This document shows, piece by piece, positions 18,695-27,473 of a stretch of 64,000 bases of DNA. The notes under the pieces are model-generated. The model did not search any database and had not been told where the DNA came from. It worked only from the letters and a program-made list of their open reading frames with translations. Origin of the DNA: Nocardioides sp. TF02-7. GTDB lineage: Bacteria; Actinomycetota; Actinomycetes; Propionibacteriales; Nocardioidaceae. Made by a program: the position numbers and the translations under genes. Position 1 is the stretch's first letter, and each line of letters opens with the position of its first letter. The stretch is from contig NZ_CP092535.1 in the NCBI RefSeq assembly GCF_022437945.1, forward strand, positions 1,054,001-1,118,000. The letters are read 5' to 3'.

Positions 18695-19177
18695 TCACCG
18701 GCCCGGCCGGGCGGTGACCCACAGCGTGATGACCCCCTCGACGACGACCGTGCCGTCGTCGCGGACCCCCCGGACCCGGACCGGGAGGTCGCCGTCGGCG
18801 GCGTCCCACTGCTCCTGGTCGGTCTCCGCGATGCAGGTGATGTCGCTGGTGGCCTTGGCCGTGTAGGCGACTTCCATCCCCTTCGGGATCCACCGCTTGT
18901 CGCTGGGAATGGTCGCCTCGGCGAGCGCGCCCATCGCCATCTCCAGGCCGTTGCAGAGCGCGATCGCGTGGACGGTGCCGATGTGGTTGTGCACGCTGCG
19001 CCGCTTGGGGATCACCAGCTCGGCGCGGTTGGGCCGGAGCTCGGTCATCCGCGGGTGGATGGAGGCGAAGTACGGCGCCTTGCGGGTGAAGGCGAAGGAG
19101 AAGACCCGCTGGCCGACCGGGCGGCCGATCACCGGTGCCCGCGTGAGGGTCGTCCAGAGGCTGAGGAGGTTGGTCAC
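18695..19177 (-). CDS. DUF4442 hotdog-fold protein (thioesterase-like)
   Basis: A 160-residue protein of the DUF4442 family, related to PaaI/YiiD thioesterases. Blocks are RAELVIPKRRSVHNHIGTVHAIALCNGLEMAMG and PKGMEVAYTAKATSDITC, the hotdog helix and strands. Acyl-CoA substrate is inferred only. It is a single gene with its own upstream region. Confidence 0.8.
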   Translation of the reverse strand: MTNLLSLWTTLTRAPVIGRPVGQRVFSFAFTRKAPYFASIHPRMTELRPNRAELVIPKRRSVHNHIGTVHAIALCNGLEMAMGALAEATIPSDKRWIPKGMEVAYTAKATSDITCIAETDQEQWDAADGDLPVRVRGVRDDGTVVVEGVITLWVTARPGR

Positions 19178-19836
19178 GAGCCGACATTACTGGCGGGTAA
19201 CCACCGGCGGCAACCCGCCCTTCCTCTGCGGAAGCGCGTGTCGATGCGGGCCGCCGGCGGCGGAATCCGTCGTCGCAGGCGAGCCTGACGACCGGGTCCG
19301 TCGGCCGTGATCGGCAACACGCTGTCTCGATTACCGAATGTGAAACCCAAATGCCACGGACCGGTTGGCTGTCGTCGCGGCCCCCGTTAGCGTCGTCGCA
19401 GCAACCACGGGGACATCCGGTTTTTGCTTGGCGTCCGACTCCGGTCCAACCGACGGTCGGGCGTTGGCAGGCGAGCACCGGTGCGGCTCCAACGTAGTTC
19501 CCGGGGCGGCGTCGCGCGCAGCGCAGCGTGCAACCTCGGCCTCCGATGCTCCCGGAGGCCGGTGCCAAACGAATCGTGGGGGATCCGTCAGCATGCAGGG
19601 ATGTGCGACCGGTGCGTGTCCGGCGGCGCGCCGCGGCCTGTCCGTCGAGAGGCCGCGGCCGGCCGCCCCGGCGCACCGGCACCTCGGTCGTCACCTCGCT
19701 CGACGCACAGCCCGACCGGCCACCGCTCGCGTCCACCTTCACCGTGACCCCGCGCCCCGGACCGTCACCCGACCAGGAACCTGACCCAGCCTTTCCACAC
19801 CACCGGGTCTCCCTCATTCGGGTCGAGTGACGCAGA
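19178..19836. other. 659-bp stretch without a confident gene
   Basis: No protein here is convincing. A plus-strand frame ending at 19830, seven bases before a strong hairpin, has actinobacterial codon use in its last 40 codons and could be the end of a small protein, but it lacks a plausible start with ribosome site and has no recognisable family. An AT-richer patch at 19329-19360 may hold a promoter, and a T-run (GGTTTTTG) lies near 19420. I looked for riboswitch-like cores and found none I can support. Confidence 0.4.
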
Positions 19837-19875
19837 GAGCGCCCGTGACCGCTTGCCCCGCGGTCACGGGCGCTC
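19837..19875. terminator. Strong bidirectional hairpin
   Basis: A perfect 16-bp stem joins 19837-19852 and 19860-19875 with loop TTGCCCC. The right arm contains the stop of the minus-strand VOC gene, so it probably ends that operon; it would also stop anything transcribed rightward from the 19178-19836 stretch. Confidence 0.85.
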
Positions 19876-20283
19876 GGCGTCCCCCGGCACTGGCGCCGGC
19901 GCGGGCGTCATCACCTCGACCCGGTTGCCGGCGCCGTCGACGGTGTGGAACCGCTCGAAGCCGGTGAACGACCGGCGCTCGCGCCAGTCGACGGCGAACC
20001 CCGCGGCCTCCAGCCGGGCCGCGGTCGCCTCGAGCTCGGCGACCGATTCGAGCACCAGCGCGGGGTGGGCCTTGCGAGCCGGGGCGAACGGCTCCTCGAC
20101 GCCGACGTGGATCTCGGCGGTGACCGCGCCGCCGCCGTCGTACGCCCGGAACCAGGCGCCGCCCCGGCCGGCGAGCTCCGGCGGCTTCGACACCTCGGCC
20201 AGACCGAGCCCGTCGGCGTAGAACCGGCGCGCCCGGCCCTCGCCGCCGGGCGGGCAGGCGACCTGCACGTGGTGGAGCCTCAC
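19864..20283 (-). CDS. VOC-family (glyoxalase-like) protein
   Basis: A 139-residue single-domain vicinal-oxygen-chelate protein. It starts LHHVQVACPPGGEGRARRFYADGLGL, the typical first beta-alpha unit with metal His, and ends NRVEVMTPAP. GTG at 20283 overlaps the methyltransferase stop by GTGA, so a frame running further upstream is not real. The substrate is unknown; VOC members include glyoxalases, dioxygenases and antibiotic-binding proteins. Confidence 0.88.
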   Translation of the reverse strand: MRLHHVQVACPPGGEGRARRFYADGLGLAEVSKPPELAGRGGAWFRAYDGGGAVTAEIHVGVEEPFAPARKAHPALVLESVAELEATAARLEAAGFAVDWRERRSFTGFERFHTVDGAGNRVEVMTPAPAPVPGDAERP

Positions 20284-21062
20284 GCGGCACCTCCCACCCG
20301 GGCGACGGCGAACACCCGCCGGAACGGCAGCACGACGCCGTGGCCGTCGTCGGGGTAGGCCGCCCGCAGCCGGCGCCGGAGCTCGTCCTCGAACGCCGGC
20401 CGCAGGTCGGCGGGAAGCGCCTGGAGGGTGGGGCGGGCACCGGTGCCGGACACCCAGGTGAAGACCGGGTCGGGGCCGTGGAGGACGTGGAGGTACGTCG
20501 TCTCCCACGCGTCGACCTCGCACCCCAGGCCTTGGAGCGCGCGCAGGTAGGTCGCGGCGTCGTGGGACGAGGGCGCGGCGGCGCCGGCCGTGTGCGCGGC
20601 GTACGGCTCCTCGGCGGCGAGCCCCGCGCGGATCGTGTGGCTCGGCTCGTCGAAGTTGCCGGGCACCTGGAACGCGAGCCAGCCGCCCGGGCGCACCAGG
20701 CCCACCAGCCGGCCGAGGAGCTCGAGGTGGTCGGGCAGCCACTGCAGGGTGGCGTTGGAGACGAGCACGTCGACCGGGTCCGCCGGCGCCCAGTCGCGCA
20801 GGTCGCCCTCGACGAAGGAGACGCCCGGCACGTCGCGCCGGGCCCGCTCGAGCATCTCCGGGCTGCTGTCGACGCCCGCCACCTCCGCGCCCGGCCAGCG
20901 CTCGGCGAGCAGCGCCGTCAGGTTGCCGGGGCCGCAGCCGAGGTCGACGACCGTGGCCGGTGCGGTGGCGGCGACCCGGCCGAGGAGCTCGACGAACGGG
21001 CGGCCGCGGTGGTCGGCGAAGGCGAGGTAGCGGTCGGGGTCCCAGGTGTGGGGTCGGGTCAT
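20280..21062 (-). CDS. tam: Trans-aconitate 2-methyltransferase-like SAM enzyme
   Basis: A 260-residue class I methyltransferase. It begins TWDPDRYLAFADHRGRPFVELL, the Tam hallmark, with SAM motifs VVDLGCGPGNLT, AGVDSSPEML and VSNATLQWLPDH. Length and motif order match trans-aconitate 2-methyltransferase, which detoxifies trans-aconitate by methyl esterification. It overlaps the hydrolase upstream and the VOC gene downstream by four bases. Confidence 0.9.
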   Translation of the reverse strand: MTRPHTWDPDRYLAFADHRGRPFVELLGRVAATAPATVVDLGCGPGNLTALLAERWPGAEVAGVDSSPEMLERARRDVPGVSFVEGDLRDWAPADPVDVLVSNATLQWLPDHLELLGRLVGLVRPGGWLAFQVPGNFDEPSHTIRAGLAAEEPYAAHTAGAAAPSSHDAATYLRALQGLGCEVDAWETTYLHVLHGPDPVFTWVSGTGARPTLQALPADLRPAFEDELRRRLRAAYPDDGHGVVLPFRRVFAVARVGGAA

Positions 21063-21973
21063 GGGAGGTTCCCTTCGGCGAGGAACTCGAGCACGCGGTC
21101 GGCGACGACGTCGGGCCGCTCGAGTTGGAGGAAGTGGCCGGCGTCGGCGACGACCGCGGCCCGGCTGCCGGCCGGCAGCCGGGCCGACAGCGCCGACAAC
21201 CGAGCCGTCCAGGCGGGGGCGAGGCATCCGTCGTCGGAGCCCTGCAGGTAGAGCAGCGGGACCCGCGGCTCGGCGAGCCAGACCCGGGCGAGGTCGCGGT
21301 AGCGGGACGGCAGCTGCCACGGGCGGGCCTGGGCGCGGTAGTAGCCGATCGCCGCGGCCCGGCGCTCGCGGGTCGGCAGCGCAGCGGCGAGGTGCTCGAG
21401 GTCGGCGGTGGCGTCGTACGCCGGCGACCATCGCCGCCACAGGTGGGCGGCCAGGCGCTCGAACGACCGCTCCGGCAGGGCGGGGAGCTGGTTGAAGGCG
21501 ACGTACCAGCTCAGCGCGGCCTGGCGCGGCAGGATCCGCGCCCACCGGGACACGTCGGCGGCGGCGGGACGCAGCGCCGGGACCGGCGGGACCGCCATCG
21601 ACACCACGCGCGCGAACGGGCCGTCGGGCAGCGCCGCCAGGCCGTTGGCGGTGATGGCGCCCCAGTCGTGGCCCACGACGACCGAGCGACCGTCGCCGCC
21701 GAGCGCGGCGTGCAGCTCCAGGACGTCGCGCATCAGCGCCGGGACGTGGTAGCTGCCGTCGGCGGGGAGGCCGCTGGGCGCGTAGCCGCGGGTGAACGGC
21801 GCGACCACCCGGAAGCCGGCGCCGGCGAGGGCCGGGCCGAGATGGCGCCAGGTGTGGGCGGTGTCGGGGAAGCCGTGGAGCAGGACGGCGAGCGGCCGGT
21901 CGCGGTCGTCGACCGGGCCCCACGTCAGGGCAGCGAGGCGCAGCTGCTCGAGGTCGGCGGCCAGCGTCTTCAC
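21059..21973 (-). CDS. Alpha/beta hydrolase, epoxide-hydrolase-like
   Basis: A 304-residue alpha/beta hydrolase. The oxyanion HGFPDTAHTW is near residue 33 and the nucleophile elbow [10 protein letters not shown] uses Asp, as in epoxide hydrolases and dehalogenases, with a catalytic His in DAGHFLQLE. The cap region is rich in aromatic residues. It is first in a three-gene run with tam and VOC, divergent from marR, which may regulate it. Confidence 0.87.
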   Translation of the reverse strand: MKTLAADLEQLRLAALTWGPVDDRDRPLAVLLHGFPDTAHTWRHLGPALAGAGFRVVAPFTRGYAPSGLPADGSYHVPALMRDVLELHAALGGDGRSVVVGHDWGAITANGLAALPDGPFARVVSMAVPPVPALRPAAADVSRWARILPRQAALSWYVAFNQLPALPERSFERLAAHLWRRWSPAYDATADLEHLAAALPTRERRAAAIGYYRAQARPWQLPSRYRDLARVWLAEPRVPLLYLQGSDDGCLAPAWTARLSALSARLPAGSRAAVVADAGHFLQLERPDVVADRVLEFLAEGNLP

Positions 21974-21994
21974 GTGGCCGACCCTACGCCGTCA

Positions 21995-22014
21995 TATCTT
22001 GATGTCAAGATTCT
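21995..22014. promoter_or_regulatory. Inverted repeat, candidate MarR operator
   Basis: ATCTTGA and TCAAGAT flank a 2-base centre (21996-22011) in the divergent region between the hydrolase start (21973) and marR start (22038). Its AT-rich palindrome in otherwise GC-rich DNA suggests autoregulation and control of the hydrolase operon. Confidence 0.6.
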
Positions 22015-22037
22015 CGATGGTCCGGTAGCCTGGAGGC

Positions 22038-22536
22038 ATGGCGAGGGACGAGGTCGACGACCTGCTCGACGCGTGGGCGCGCGAGCGGGGCGACCTCGAC
22101 CTCGGCCCGGTGTCGGTGTTCAGCCGGATCTCGCGGCTCGGCCACCACGTCGACCGGGCCCGTCGCCAGGCGTTCACCGCCCACGAGATCGAGCCGTGGG
22201 AGTTCGACGTCCTCGCCGCGCTGCGCCGCGCCGGGTCGCCGTACGAGCTGTCGCCGGGGCGGCTGCTCCGCGAGACCCCTGGTGACCAGCGGCACGATGA
22301 CCAACCGGGTCGACCGGCTCACCGCCCGCGGCCTGGTCGAGCGGCACCCGGACCCCTCCGACCGCCGCGGCGTGCTGGTGCGGCTCACGCCCGAGGGCAA
22401 GGCGGCCGTCGACGGCGCGTTCAGCGCGCTGCTCGAGGCAGAGCGCGAGCTGCTCGCCGACCTCTCCCCCGACGACCAGGCGACGCTCGCCGCGCTGCTG
22501 CGCCGCCTGCTGCTGCCGTTCGCCGCGACCGGGTAG
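22038..22536 (+). CDS. MarR-family regulator, frame broken once
   Basis: About 165 residues after correction. The winged helix shows PWEFDVLAALRRAGSPYELSPGRLL, then TSGTMTNRVDRLTARGLVER and the wing PSDRRGVLVRLTPEGKA. An extra C in CCCC at 22276-22279 splits the frame between RETL and VTSGTM. It is divergent from the hydrolase-tam-VOC operon; a 64-base region between them contains TATCTTGATGTCAAGATTCT (21995-22014), a near-perfect inverted repeat TATCTTGA/TCAAGATT that suits a MarR operator. Confidence 0.88.
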
Positions 22537-22541
22537 CGGAG

Positions 22542-23051
22542 TCAGACGACCAGGACGTCGGGCATCCGCAGCGACGCCCACCGCTCGAGGTCGGGCGGCG
22601 CGCCGGTGAGCTCGGCGACGAGCACCGTCCAGGCCGTGCCGTGGCCGACCAGCACCAGGTCGTCGGCGGGGTGCTCGGCGAGCAAGGCGCGGACGGTGCC
22701 GGCGACGCGGTCGCGGCAGGCCGCCAACGGCTCCCAGCCGTCGTACGCCGGCTCCTCCGGCCGCGCGAACGCCCGGCGTACCGTGCCGGCGAAGTCGTCG
22801 ATCCGGTCGGCGGTGTCGCGGACGTGCTCGCGCAGCCCCGGGACGACGCCGACCTCGCCCTCGGTGAGCAGCTGGGCGGTCTGCACGGCCTTCGGCTCCG
22901 GTGAGGTGAACCACCGCGCGGCGGCCGGCAGCCGGCCGGACGTCCGCAGCGCCCAGACGTCGTCGTAGCCGGCGGGGTCGAGGTCCCACTCCGCCGGGCG
23001 CCTGGCCGGGTCGGTGAGCGGGCGACCGTGCCGCACCAGGTGCAGCGTCAC
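22542..23051 (-). CDS. Histidine phosphatase family protein
   Basis: A 169-residue phosphoglycerate-mutase-like phosphatase. The catalytic RHG motif is LVRHGRP at residues 5-11 and the second His is in LVGHGTAW. GTG at 23051 overlaps the ABC-F stop by four bases. It is short for the family but has both catalytic blocks. The substrate is unknown. Confidence 0.88.
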   Translation of the reverse strand: MTLHLVRHGRPLTDPARRPAEWDLDPAGYDDVWALRTSGRLPAAARWFTSPEPKAVQTAQLLTEGEVGVVPGLREHVRDTADRIDDFAGTVRRAFARPEEPAYDGWEPLAACRDRVAGTVRALLAEHPADDLVLVGHGTAWTVLVAELTGAPPDLERWASLRMPDVLVV

Positions 23052-24943
23052 TCCAGCACCTCGGCCGCCTCGAGCCACTCGAGCTCGGCCGCCTCCTTCT
23101 CCTCCAGCAGCGCCGTCATCTCCGCCGCGAGCCCGGTGAGCCGCTCGGGGTCGGTCGCGTGCTCGGCGATCGCCGCCGCGAGCTCGGCCTCCCGGGCCGC
23201 CAGCCGCTCCAGCTGCTTGTCGATCCGGGCCAGCGCCTTGCGCGCCGCCCGCTCCTCCGCCGACCCCGCCCGCGCCCTCGGCTGCGGCTGCTCCTGTGGT
23301 CGCGGCTCGTGTTGATTCGGGTGTCGTGGTGTGTCGAATCGGGCCTCGTGGTCGGTCGAGTCCGGTGTCGTGGCGGCCGGCTCGCGCCACGACACCCGAC
23401 TCGACGCGCCACGACTCCCGATTCGGCCCGCCACGACACCCGATTCGACATCTCGGGTGCGGCGCTCGAGGTACTCGTCGACACCACGGGGGAGCATCGA
23501 GATCTGGCCGTCGCCGAGGAGGGCCCAGACGGAGTCGGTGACCCGCTCGAGGAAGTAGCGGTCGTGGGAGACGACGACGAGGGTGCCGGGCCAGCCGTCG
23601 AGGAAGTCCTCGAGCACGTTGAGGGTCTCGATGTCGAGGTCGTTGGTCGGCTCGTCGAGGAGCAGCACGTTGGGCTCGGTCAGCAGCAGCCGCAGCAGCT
23701 GGAACCGCCGCCGCTCCCCACCGGACAGGTCGCCGAGGCGCGCGGTGAGCTTGTCGCCGGTGAAGCCGAATCGCTCCAGCAGCGCGGTCGCGCTCACCTC
23801 ACCGTCGAGGGTCTTGGTGACCCGGCGGATCGACTCGACAGTCGCCAGCACCCGCGCCTCGGGGTCGTCGACGTCCACCTGCTGCGACAGGTGCCGCAGG
23901 ACGACCGTGCGCCCGTGCCGCACCTTCCCCTTCTCGGGCGCGAGCTCGCCGGCGAGCAGCGAGAGCACACTGGTCTTGCCGGCTCCGTTGACCCCGACGA
24001 TGCCCACCCGGTCCCCCGGGCCGAGCCGCCAGGTCGCGTGGGAGAGCAGCTGCCGCTCGCCGCGACTGAGGTCGACGTCCTCGACGTCGATCACGTCCTT
24101 GCCGAGCCGCTGGGTCGCGAACCGCTGCAGCTCCAGCCGGTCGCGCGGCGGCGGCACGTCCTCGATCAACGCGTTGGCGGCGTCGATGCGGAACTTCGGC
24201 TTCGACGTGCGCGCCGGTGCGCCGCGGCGCAGCCACGCGAGCTCCTTGCGGACCAGGTTCTGCCGGCGTACCTCCGAGGCCGCCGCCTGCCGCTGGCGCT
24301 CGGCCTTGGCGAGCACGAACGCGGCGTACCCGCCCTCGTAGGCGTCGACCCCGCCGTCGTGGACCTCCCACGTCTGCTGGCAGACGGCGTCGAGGAACCA
24401 CCGGTCGTGGGTGACCACCACCAGCGCCGACGGCCGGGCGGCGAGGTGGGCCGCCAGCCAGGCCACCGCCTCGACGTCGAGGTGGTTGGTCGGCTCGTCG
24501 AGGACGACCAGGTCGTGGTCGCCGATCAGCAGCCCGGCGAGCGCGCAGCGGCGCCGCTCACCGCCGGACAGCCCGGCGACGGCGCGGTCGAGCTCGACGC
24601 CCGCGAGCAGCACCGTGACCACCTCGCGCAGCCGCGCATCCGCCGCCCACTCGTGGTCCGACCGCCCGCCGAGCACCACCTCGCGCACGGTGTGGTCGTC
24701 GCGGAAGTCGTCGGCCTGGCGCAGGTAGCCGACCAGCAGCCCGCGCTGCCGGGAGACCCGACCGGAGTCGGGCTCCTCCTCCCCCGTCATCACCCGCAGC
24801 AGCGTGGTCTTGCCGTCGCCGTTGCGGCCGACGATGCCGATCCGCTGGCCCGCGCCGACGCCGAGCGAGACGTCGTCGAGCAGCGGGCGGACGCCGTAGG
24901 ACTTGGAGACCCGCTCCAGGTTGAGGAGGTTCTGGCTACTCAT
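23048..24943 (-). CDS. ABC-F family ATPase (Uup/EttA-like) with repeat-derived linker
   Basis: A 631-residue protein with two ABC domains and no membrane part, as in ribosome-associated ABC-F translation factors. Domain 1 has GRNGDGKTT and LSGGERRRCALAGLL with LDEPTNHLD; domain 2 has GVNGAGKTS, LSGGERRRFQLLRLL and LDEPTNDLD. The C-terminal coiled coil runs about residues 570-631. Between domain 2 and the coil, residues about 498-545 are encoded by six copies of an inverted-pair DNA repeat (23312-23450) and look foreign: Ser/Arg/Asp-rich text such as VESGVVAGRIGSRG. The frame stays open across it. Confidence 0.9.
   Translation of the reverse strand: MSSQNLLNLERVSKSYGVRPLLDDVSLGVGAGQRIGIVGRNGDGKTTLLRVMTGEEEPDSGRVSRQRGLLVGYLRQADDFRDDHTVREVVLGGRSDHEWAADARLREVVTVLLAGVELDRAVAGLSGGERRRCALAGLLIGDHDLVVLDEPTNHLDVEAVAWLAAHLAARPSALVVVTHDRWFLDAVCQQTWEVHDGGVDAYEGGYAAFVLAKAERQRQAAASEVRRQNLVRKELAWLRRGAPARTSKPKFRIDAANALIEDVPPPRDRLELQRFATQRLGKDVIDVEDVDLSRGERQLLSHATWRLGPGDRVGIVGVNGAGKTSVLSLLAGELAPEKGKVRHGRTVVLRHLSQQVDVDDPEARVLATVESIRRVTKTLDGEVSATALLERFGFTGDKLTARLGDLSGGERRRFQLLRLLLTEPNVLLLDEPTNDLDIETLNVLEDFLDGWPGTLVVVSHDRYFLERVTDSVWALLGDGQISMLPRGVDEYLERRTRDVESGVVAGRIGSRGASSRVSWREPAATTPDSTDHEARFDTPRHPNQHEPRPQEQPQPRARAGSAEERAARKALARIDKQLERLAAREAELAAAIAEHATDPERLTGLAAEMTALLEEKEAAELEWLEAAEVLE
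23312..23450. repeat. Six-copy inverted repeat cluster inside the ABC-F gene
   Basis: A motif like CGAATCGGGTGTCGTGG occurs three times on the plus strand (23312-23329, 23332-23351, 23354-23373) and three times reversed (23387-23405, 23409-23426, 23431-23450). The halves can fold on each other. It falls in the linker before the C-terminal coiled coil and stays in frame. It looks like a REP-type palindromic element tolerated by the protein. Confidence 0.85.
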
Positions 24944-25865
24944 AGCGCACCACGTGCGCCCCGGCGACCGGTCCGTGCACCACCGCGACCGCGTCGTGCC
25001 CGCGCTCGCGCAGCTCGTGGGCGATCGTGCGGGCGTGGTCGGCGTCGCGGGCCAGCCCCAGCACCGTCGGCCCCGAGCCCGAGAGCACGGTCACCAGCGC
25101 GCCGCACTCCAGGCCGCGCTCGCAGATCCGCTCCAGGTCGGGCCGCAGGTCGAACGCCGCCGGCTCGAGGTCGTTGTAGACGTAGACGGCCAGCCGGTCG
25201 GGGTCGCCCTCGACGAGGGCGTCGCGGAGCCCGGGCCGGATCGTGTGGTCGTGGTCGCCGCGCTCGACGACGTCGTACGCCGCGTAGACGCTCGGCGTCG
25301 AGAGGCCCCTCCTCGTTGAAGATCACGACCCACCACCACGTGCCGTTGTCGGGGAGCGGCTCGACGACCTCCCCCGCCCGGTGCCCGCCGCCGTGCCGCC
25401 GAGGAGCGCGAACGGCACGTCGGAGCCGAGGTCCGCGGCGATGCCGAGCAGCTCGTCGTCGGTCGTGTCGAGCTGCCACAGGCGGTCGAGGGCGAGCAGC
25501 GTGGCGGCGGCGTCGGCGGAGCCGCCGGCCATGCCGCCGGCGACCGGGATCCCCTTGTGCACGGTGATCGCGGCCGCGCGGTCGACGCCGTGGTGGGCGG
25601 CGAGGGCGCGGCCGGCGCGGACCGCGATGTTGGTGTCGTCGTCGGGCACGGCGGCCAGGTCGACGTGCGGCTCGCCGACGGTGCGCACCGACCACGCCGC
25701 GGCGTCCTCGACGGTGACGTCGTCGTAGAGCGACACCGCCTGGTAGACGGTCTCCAGCGGGTGGAAGCCGTCGGGTCGCAGCCGGCCGACGCCGAGGTAG
25801 ACGTTGACCTTGGCCGGCGCCCGCACGGTGACCGTGCGCGGCGCGAGCTCGGGCAGCAGGCTCAT
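24936..25865 (-). CDS. ispE: IspE, 4-diphosphocytidyl-2-C-methyl-D-erythritol kinase, frame broken twice
   Basis: A GHMP kinase of the MEP isoprenoid pathway, about 309 residues after correction. It begins [14 protein letters not shown] and has the ATP motif [17 protein letters not shown] and the late motif [12 protein letters not shown]. One base is missing near 25371-25380 and one is extra near 25304-25309, so the middle reads in another frame ([22 protein letters not shown]). The ATG overlaps rsmA, and the TAG stop at 24936-24938 overlaps the ABC-F start. The rsmA-ispE pairing is classic in actinobacteria. Confidence 0.92.
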
Positions 25866-26764
25866 CGAGGCACCTCCCCCATCCGTTCGGGCCCTTCTCG
25901 TCCGGACTCGAGCTGCTCGGCGATGCGGACGAACGCGTCGATGCCGAGCGACTCCCCCCGCGCCATCGGGTCGACGCCGGCGCCGGCGAGCGCCGCCGCG
26001 GCCGCCTCCGCGGAGCCGGCGAGCCCGCGCAGCGCACCGCGCAGGGCCTTGCGGCGCTGGGCGAACGCCGCGTCGACCACGGCGAACACCTGCTCGCGGC
26101 TCACGGCGCTGGTCGGCGGGTCACGGCGGGTCCACGCCACCAGTCCCGAGTCGACGTTGGGGGCGGGCCAGAAGACGTTGCGGCCCACCGCGCCCGCCCG
26201 GCGTACGTCGGCGAACCAGGCGGCCTTCACCGACGGCACGCCGTAGGTCCGCGAACCCGGCCCGGCGGCGAGCCGGTCGGCGACCTCGGCCTGCACCATC
26301 ACCAGTCCGTGCTCCAGCGACGGCAGCAGCGCGAGCAGGTGCAGCAGGACCGGCACCGACACGTTGTAGGGGAGGTTGGCCACCAGCGCGGTCGGCGGCG
26401 GGCCGGGGAGCTCGGCGACCTGCAGCGCGTCGGCGGGCACCACCCGGACCCGGTCCTCGCACCCGGGGGCGTGCGTCGCGATCGTCTCCGGCAGCTGCTC
26501 CGCGAGCAGCGGGTCGACCTCGATCGCCGTCACCTCCGCACCCGTCTCGAGCAGCGCCAGCGTCAGCGAGCCCAGGCCGGGACCGACCTCGACGACCACG
26601 TCGGCACCCGTCACCCCGGACTCGCGCACGATCCGGCGCACCGTGTTGGCGTCGATGACGAAGTTCTGCCCCCGCTGCTTGGTCGGCCGCAGGTCGAGCC
26701 GCGCCGCGAGCGACCGCACCTCCGCCGGCCCGAGCAGGCGCGGCGACGACGGCGGGGTGCTCAT
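25862..26764 (-). CDS. rsmA: RsmA (KsgA), 16S rRNA A1518/A1519 dimethyltransferase
   Basis: A 300-residue methyltransferase that dimethylates two adjacent adenosines near the 3' end of 16S rRNA. Family blocks are [42 protein letters not shown], the catalytic [11 protein letters not shown] and [11 protein letters not shown], and [10 protein letters not shown]. The ATG at 26764 gives the usual length. It overlaps ispE by ATGA. Confidence 0.95.
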   Translation of the reverse strand: MSTPPSSPRLLGPAEVRSLAARLDLRPTKQRGQNFVIDANTVRRIVRESGVTGADVVVEVGPGLGSLTLALLETGAEVTAIEVDPLLAEQLPETIATHAPGCEDRVRVVPADALQVAELPGPPPTALVANLPYNVSVPVLLHLLALLPSLEHGLVMVQAEVADRLAAGPGSRTYGVPSVKAAWFADVRRAGAVGRNVFWPAPNVDSGLVAWTRRDPPTSAVSREQVFAVVDAAFAQRRKALRGALRGLAGSAEAAAAALAGAGVDPMARGESLGIDAFVRIAEQLESGREGPERMGEVPR

Positions 26765-26828
26765 GTCCCAGGAGGCTATCCGTGCCGCCAGGGACCGGCG
26801 GGCAGGGGACCCGCGAAGGCCAGGATGG

Positions 26829-27398
26829 TCAGAGCCGGTCGAACGGCTCGGCGTAGCGGAAGCGACCGGGCCGGCCGTCGTACCGGCTGAGGGTCCGGAC
26901 CTGGAAGTGGTCGCCCCACGCCGGGTCCGGTGCCACGACGCCGACGGTGTGGGCGGGCGCGAACCCGAAGCGGCCGTAGTACGCCGGGTCGCCGAGCAGC
27001 GCGACCAGCGGCTCGTCGAGCGCGTCGGCCGCGCCCAGCACCGCGTGCACCAGGGCCGACCCGATGCCGGTCCGCTGCCGGTGCGGCAGCACGCTGAGCG
27101 GCCCGAGACCGAGCGCCGGCCGGTCGTCGACGCGGGCGCGCGTGGCGACCACGTGGCCGACGACGGCGTCGTCCTCGACCGCCACCAGGGACAGCGCGGG
27201 GATCCAGCCGGCGTCGTCGCGGAGCCACGACAGGAGCGTCGCCTCACCGGGTTCGCCACCCGGCTCGACCGGCGGCGCGCTGTGCGCCGCGCCGTCGAAC
27301 GCGGCGGCCGTGACCGCCCGGACCGCGTCCACGTCGGCGGGTTGCTCGCGACGGACCAGCACGGTGGCACCCTCCGGCCCACCGCCGCTCGGCGTCAA
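26829..27398 (-). CDS. GNAT family N-acetyltransferase
   Basis: A 189-residue acetyltransferase resembling the YhbS-like group. The acetyl-CoA loop is [19 protein letters not shown], followed by the group-typical [16 protein letters not shown]. Substrate is unknown; proteins of this type often acetylate ribosomal or small-molecule amines. It lies between rsmA and rpfB as a single gene. Confidence 0.9.
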   Translation of the reverse strand: MTPSGGGPEGATVLVRREQPADVDAVRAVTAAAFDGAAHSAPPVEPGGEPGEATLLSWLRDDAGWIPALSLVAVEDDAVVGHVVATRARVDDRPALGLGPLSVLPHRQRTGIGSALVHAVLGAADALDEPLVALLGDPAYYGRFGFAPAHTVGVVAPDPAWGDHFQVRTLSRYDGRPGRFRYAEPFDRL

Positions 27399-27421
27399 CC
27401 GGTTTCCCGGCGTCGACGCGC

Positions 27422-27457
27422 AGAACCGGCAGTCACGGAGTCGTGACTGCCGGTTCT
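27422..27457 (-). terminator. Hairpin terminator after rpfB
   Basis: A 16-bp perfect stem (27422-27437 with 27442-27457) closes a four-base loop, 17 bases past the rpfB stop on the minus strand. It separates rpfB from the acetyltransferase gene. Confidence 0.85.
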
Positions 27458-27473
27458 TCGGGCGCCTCGTGAG

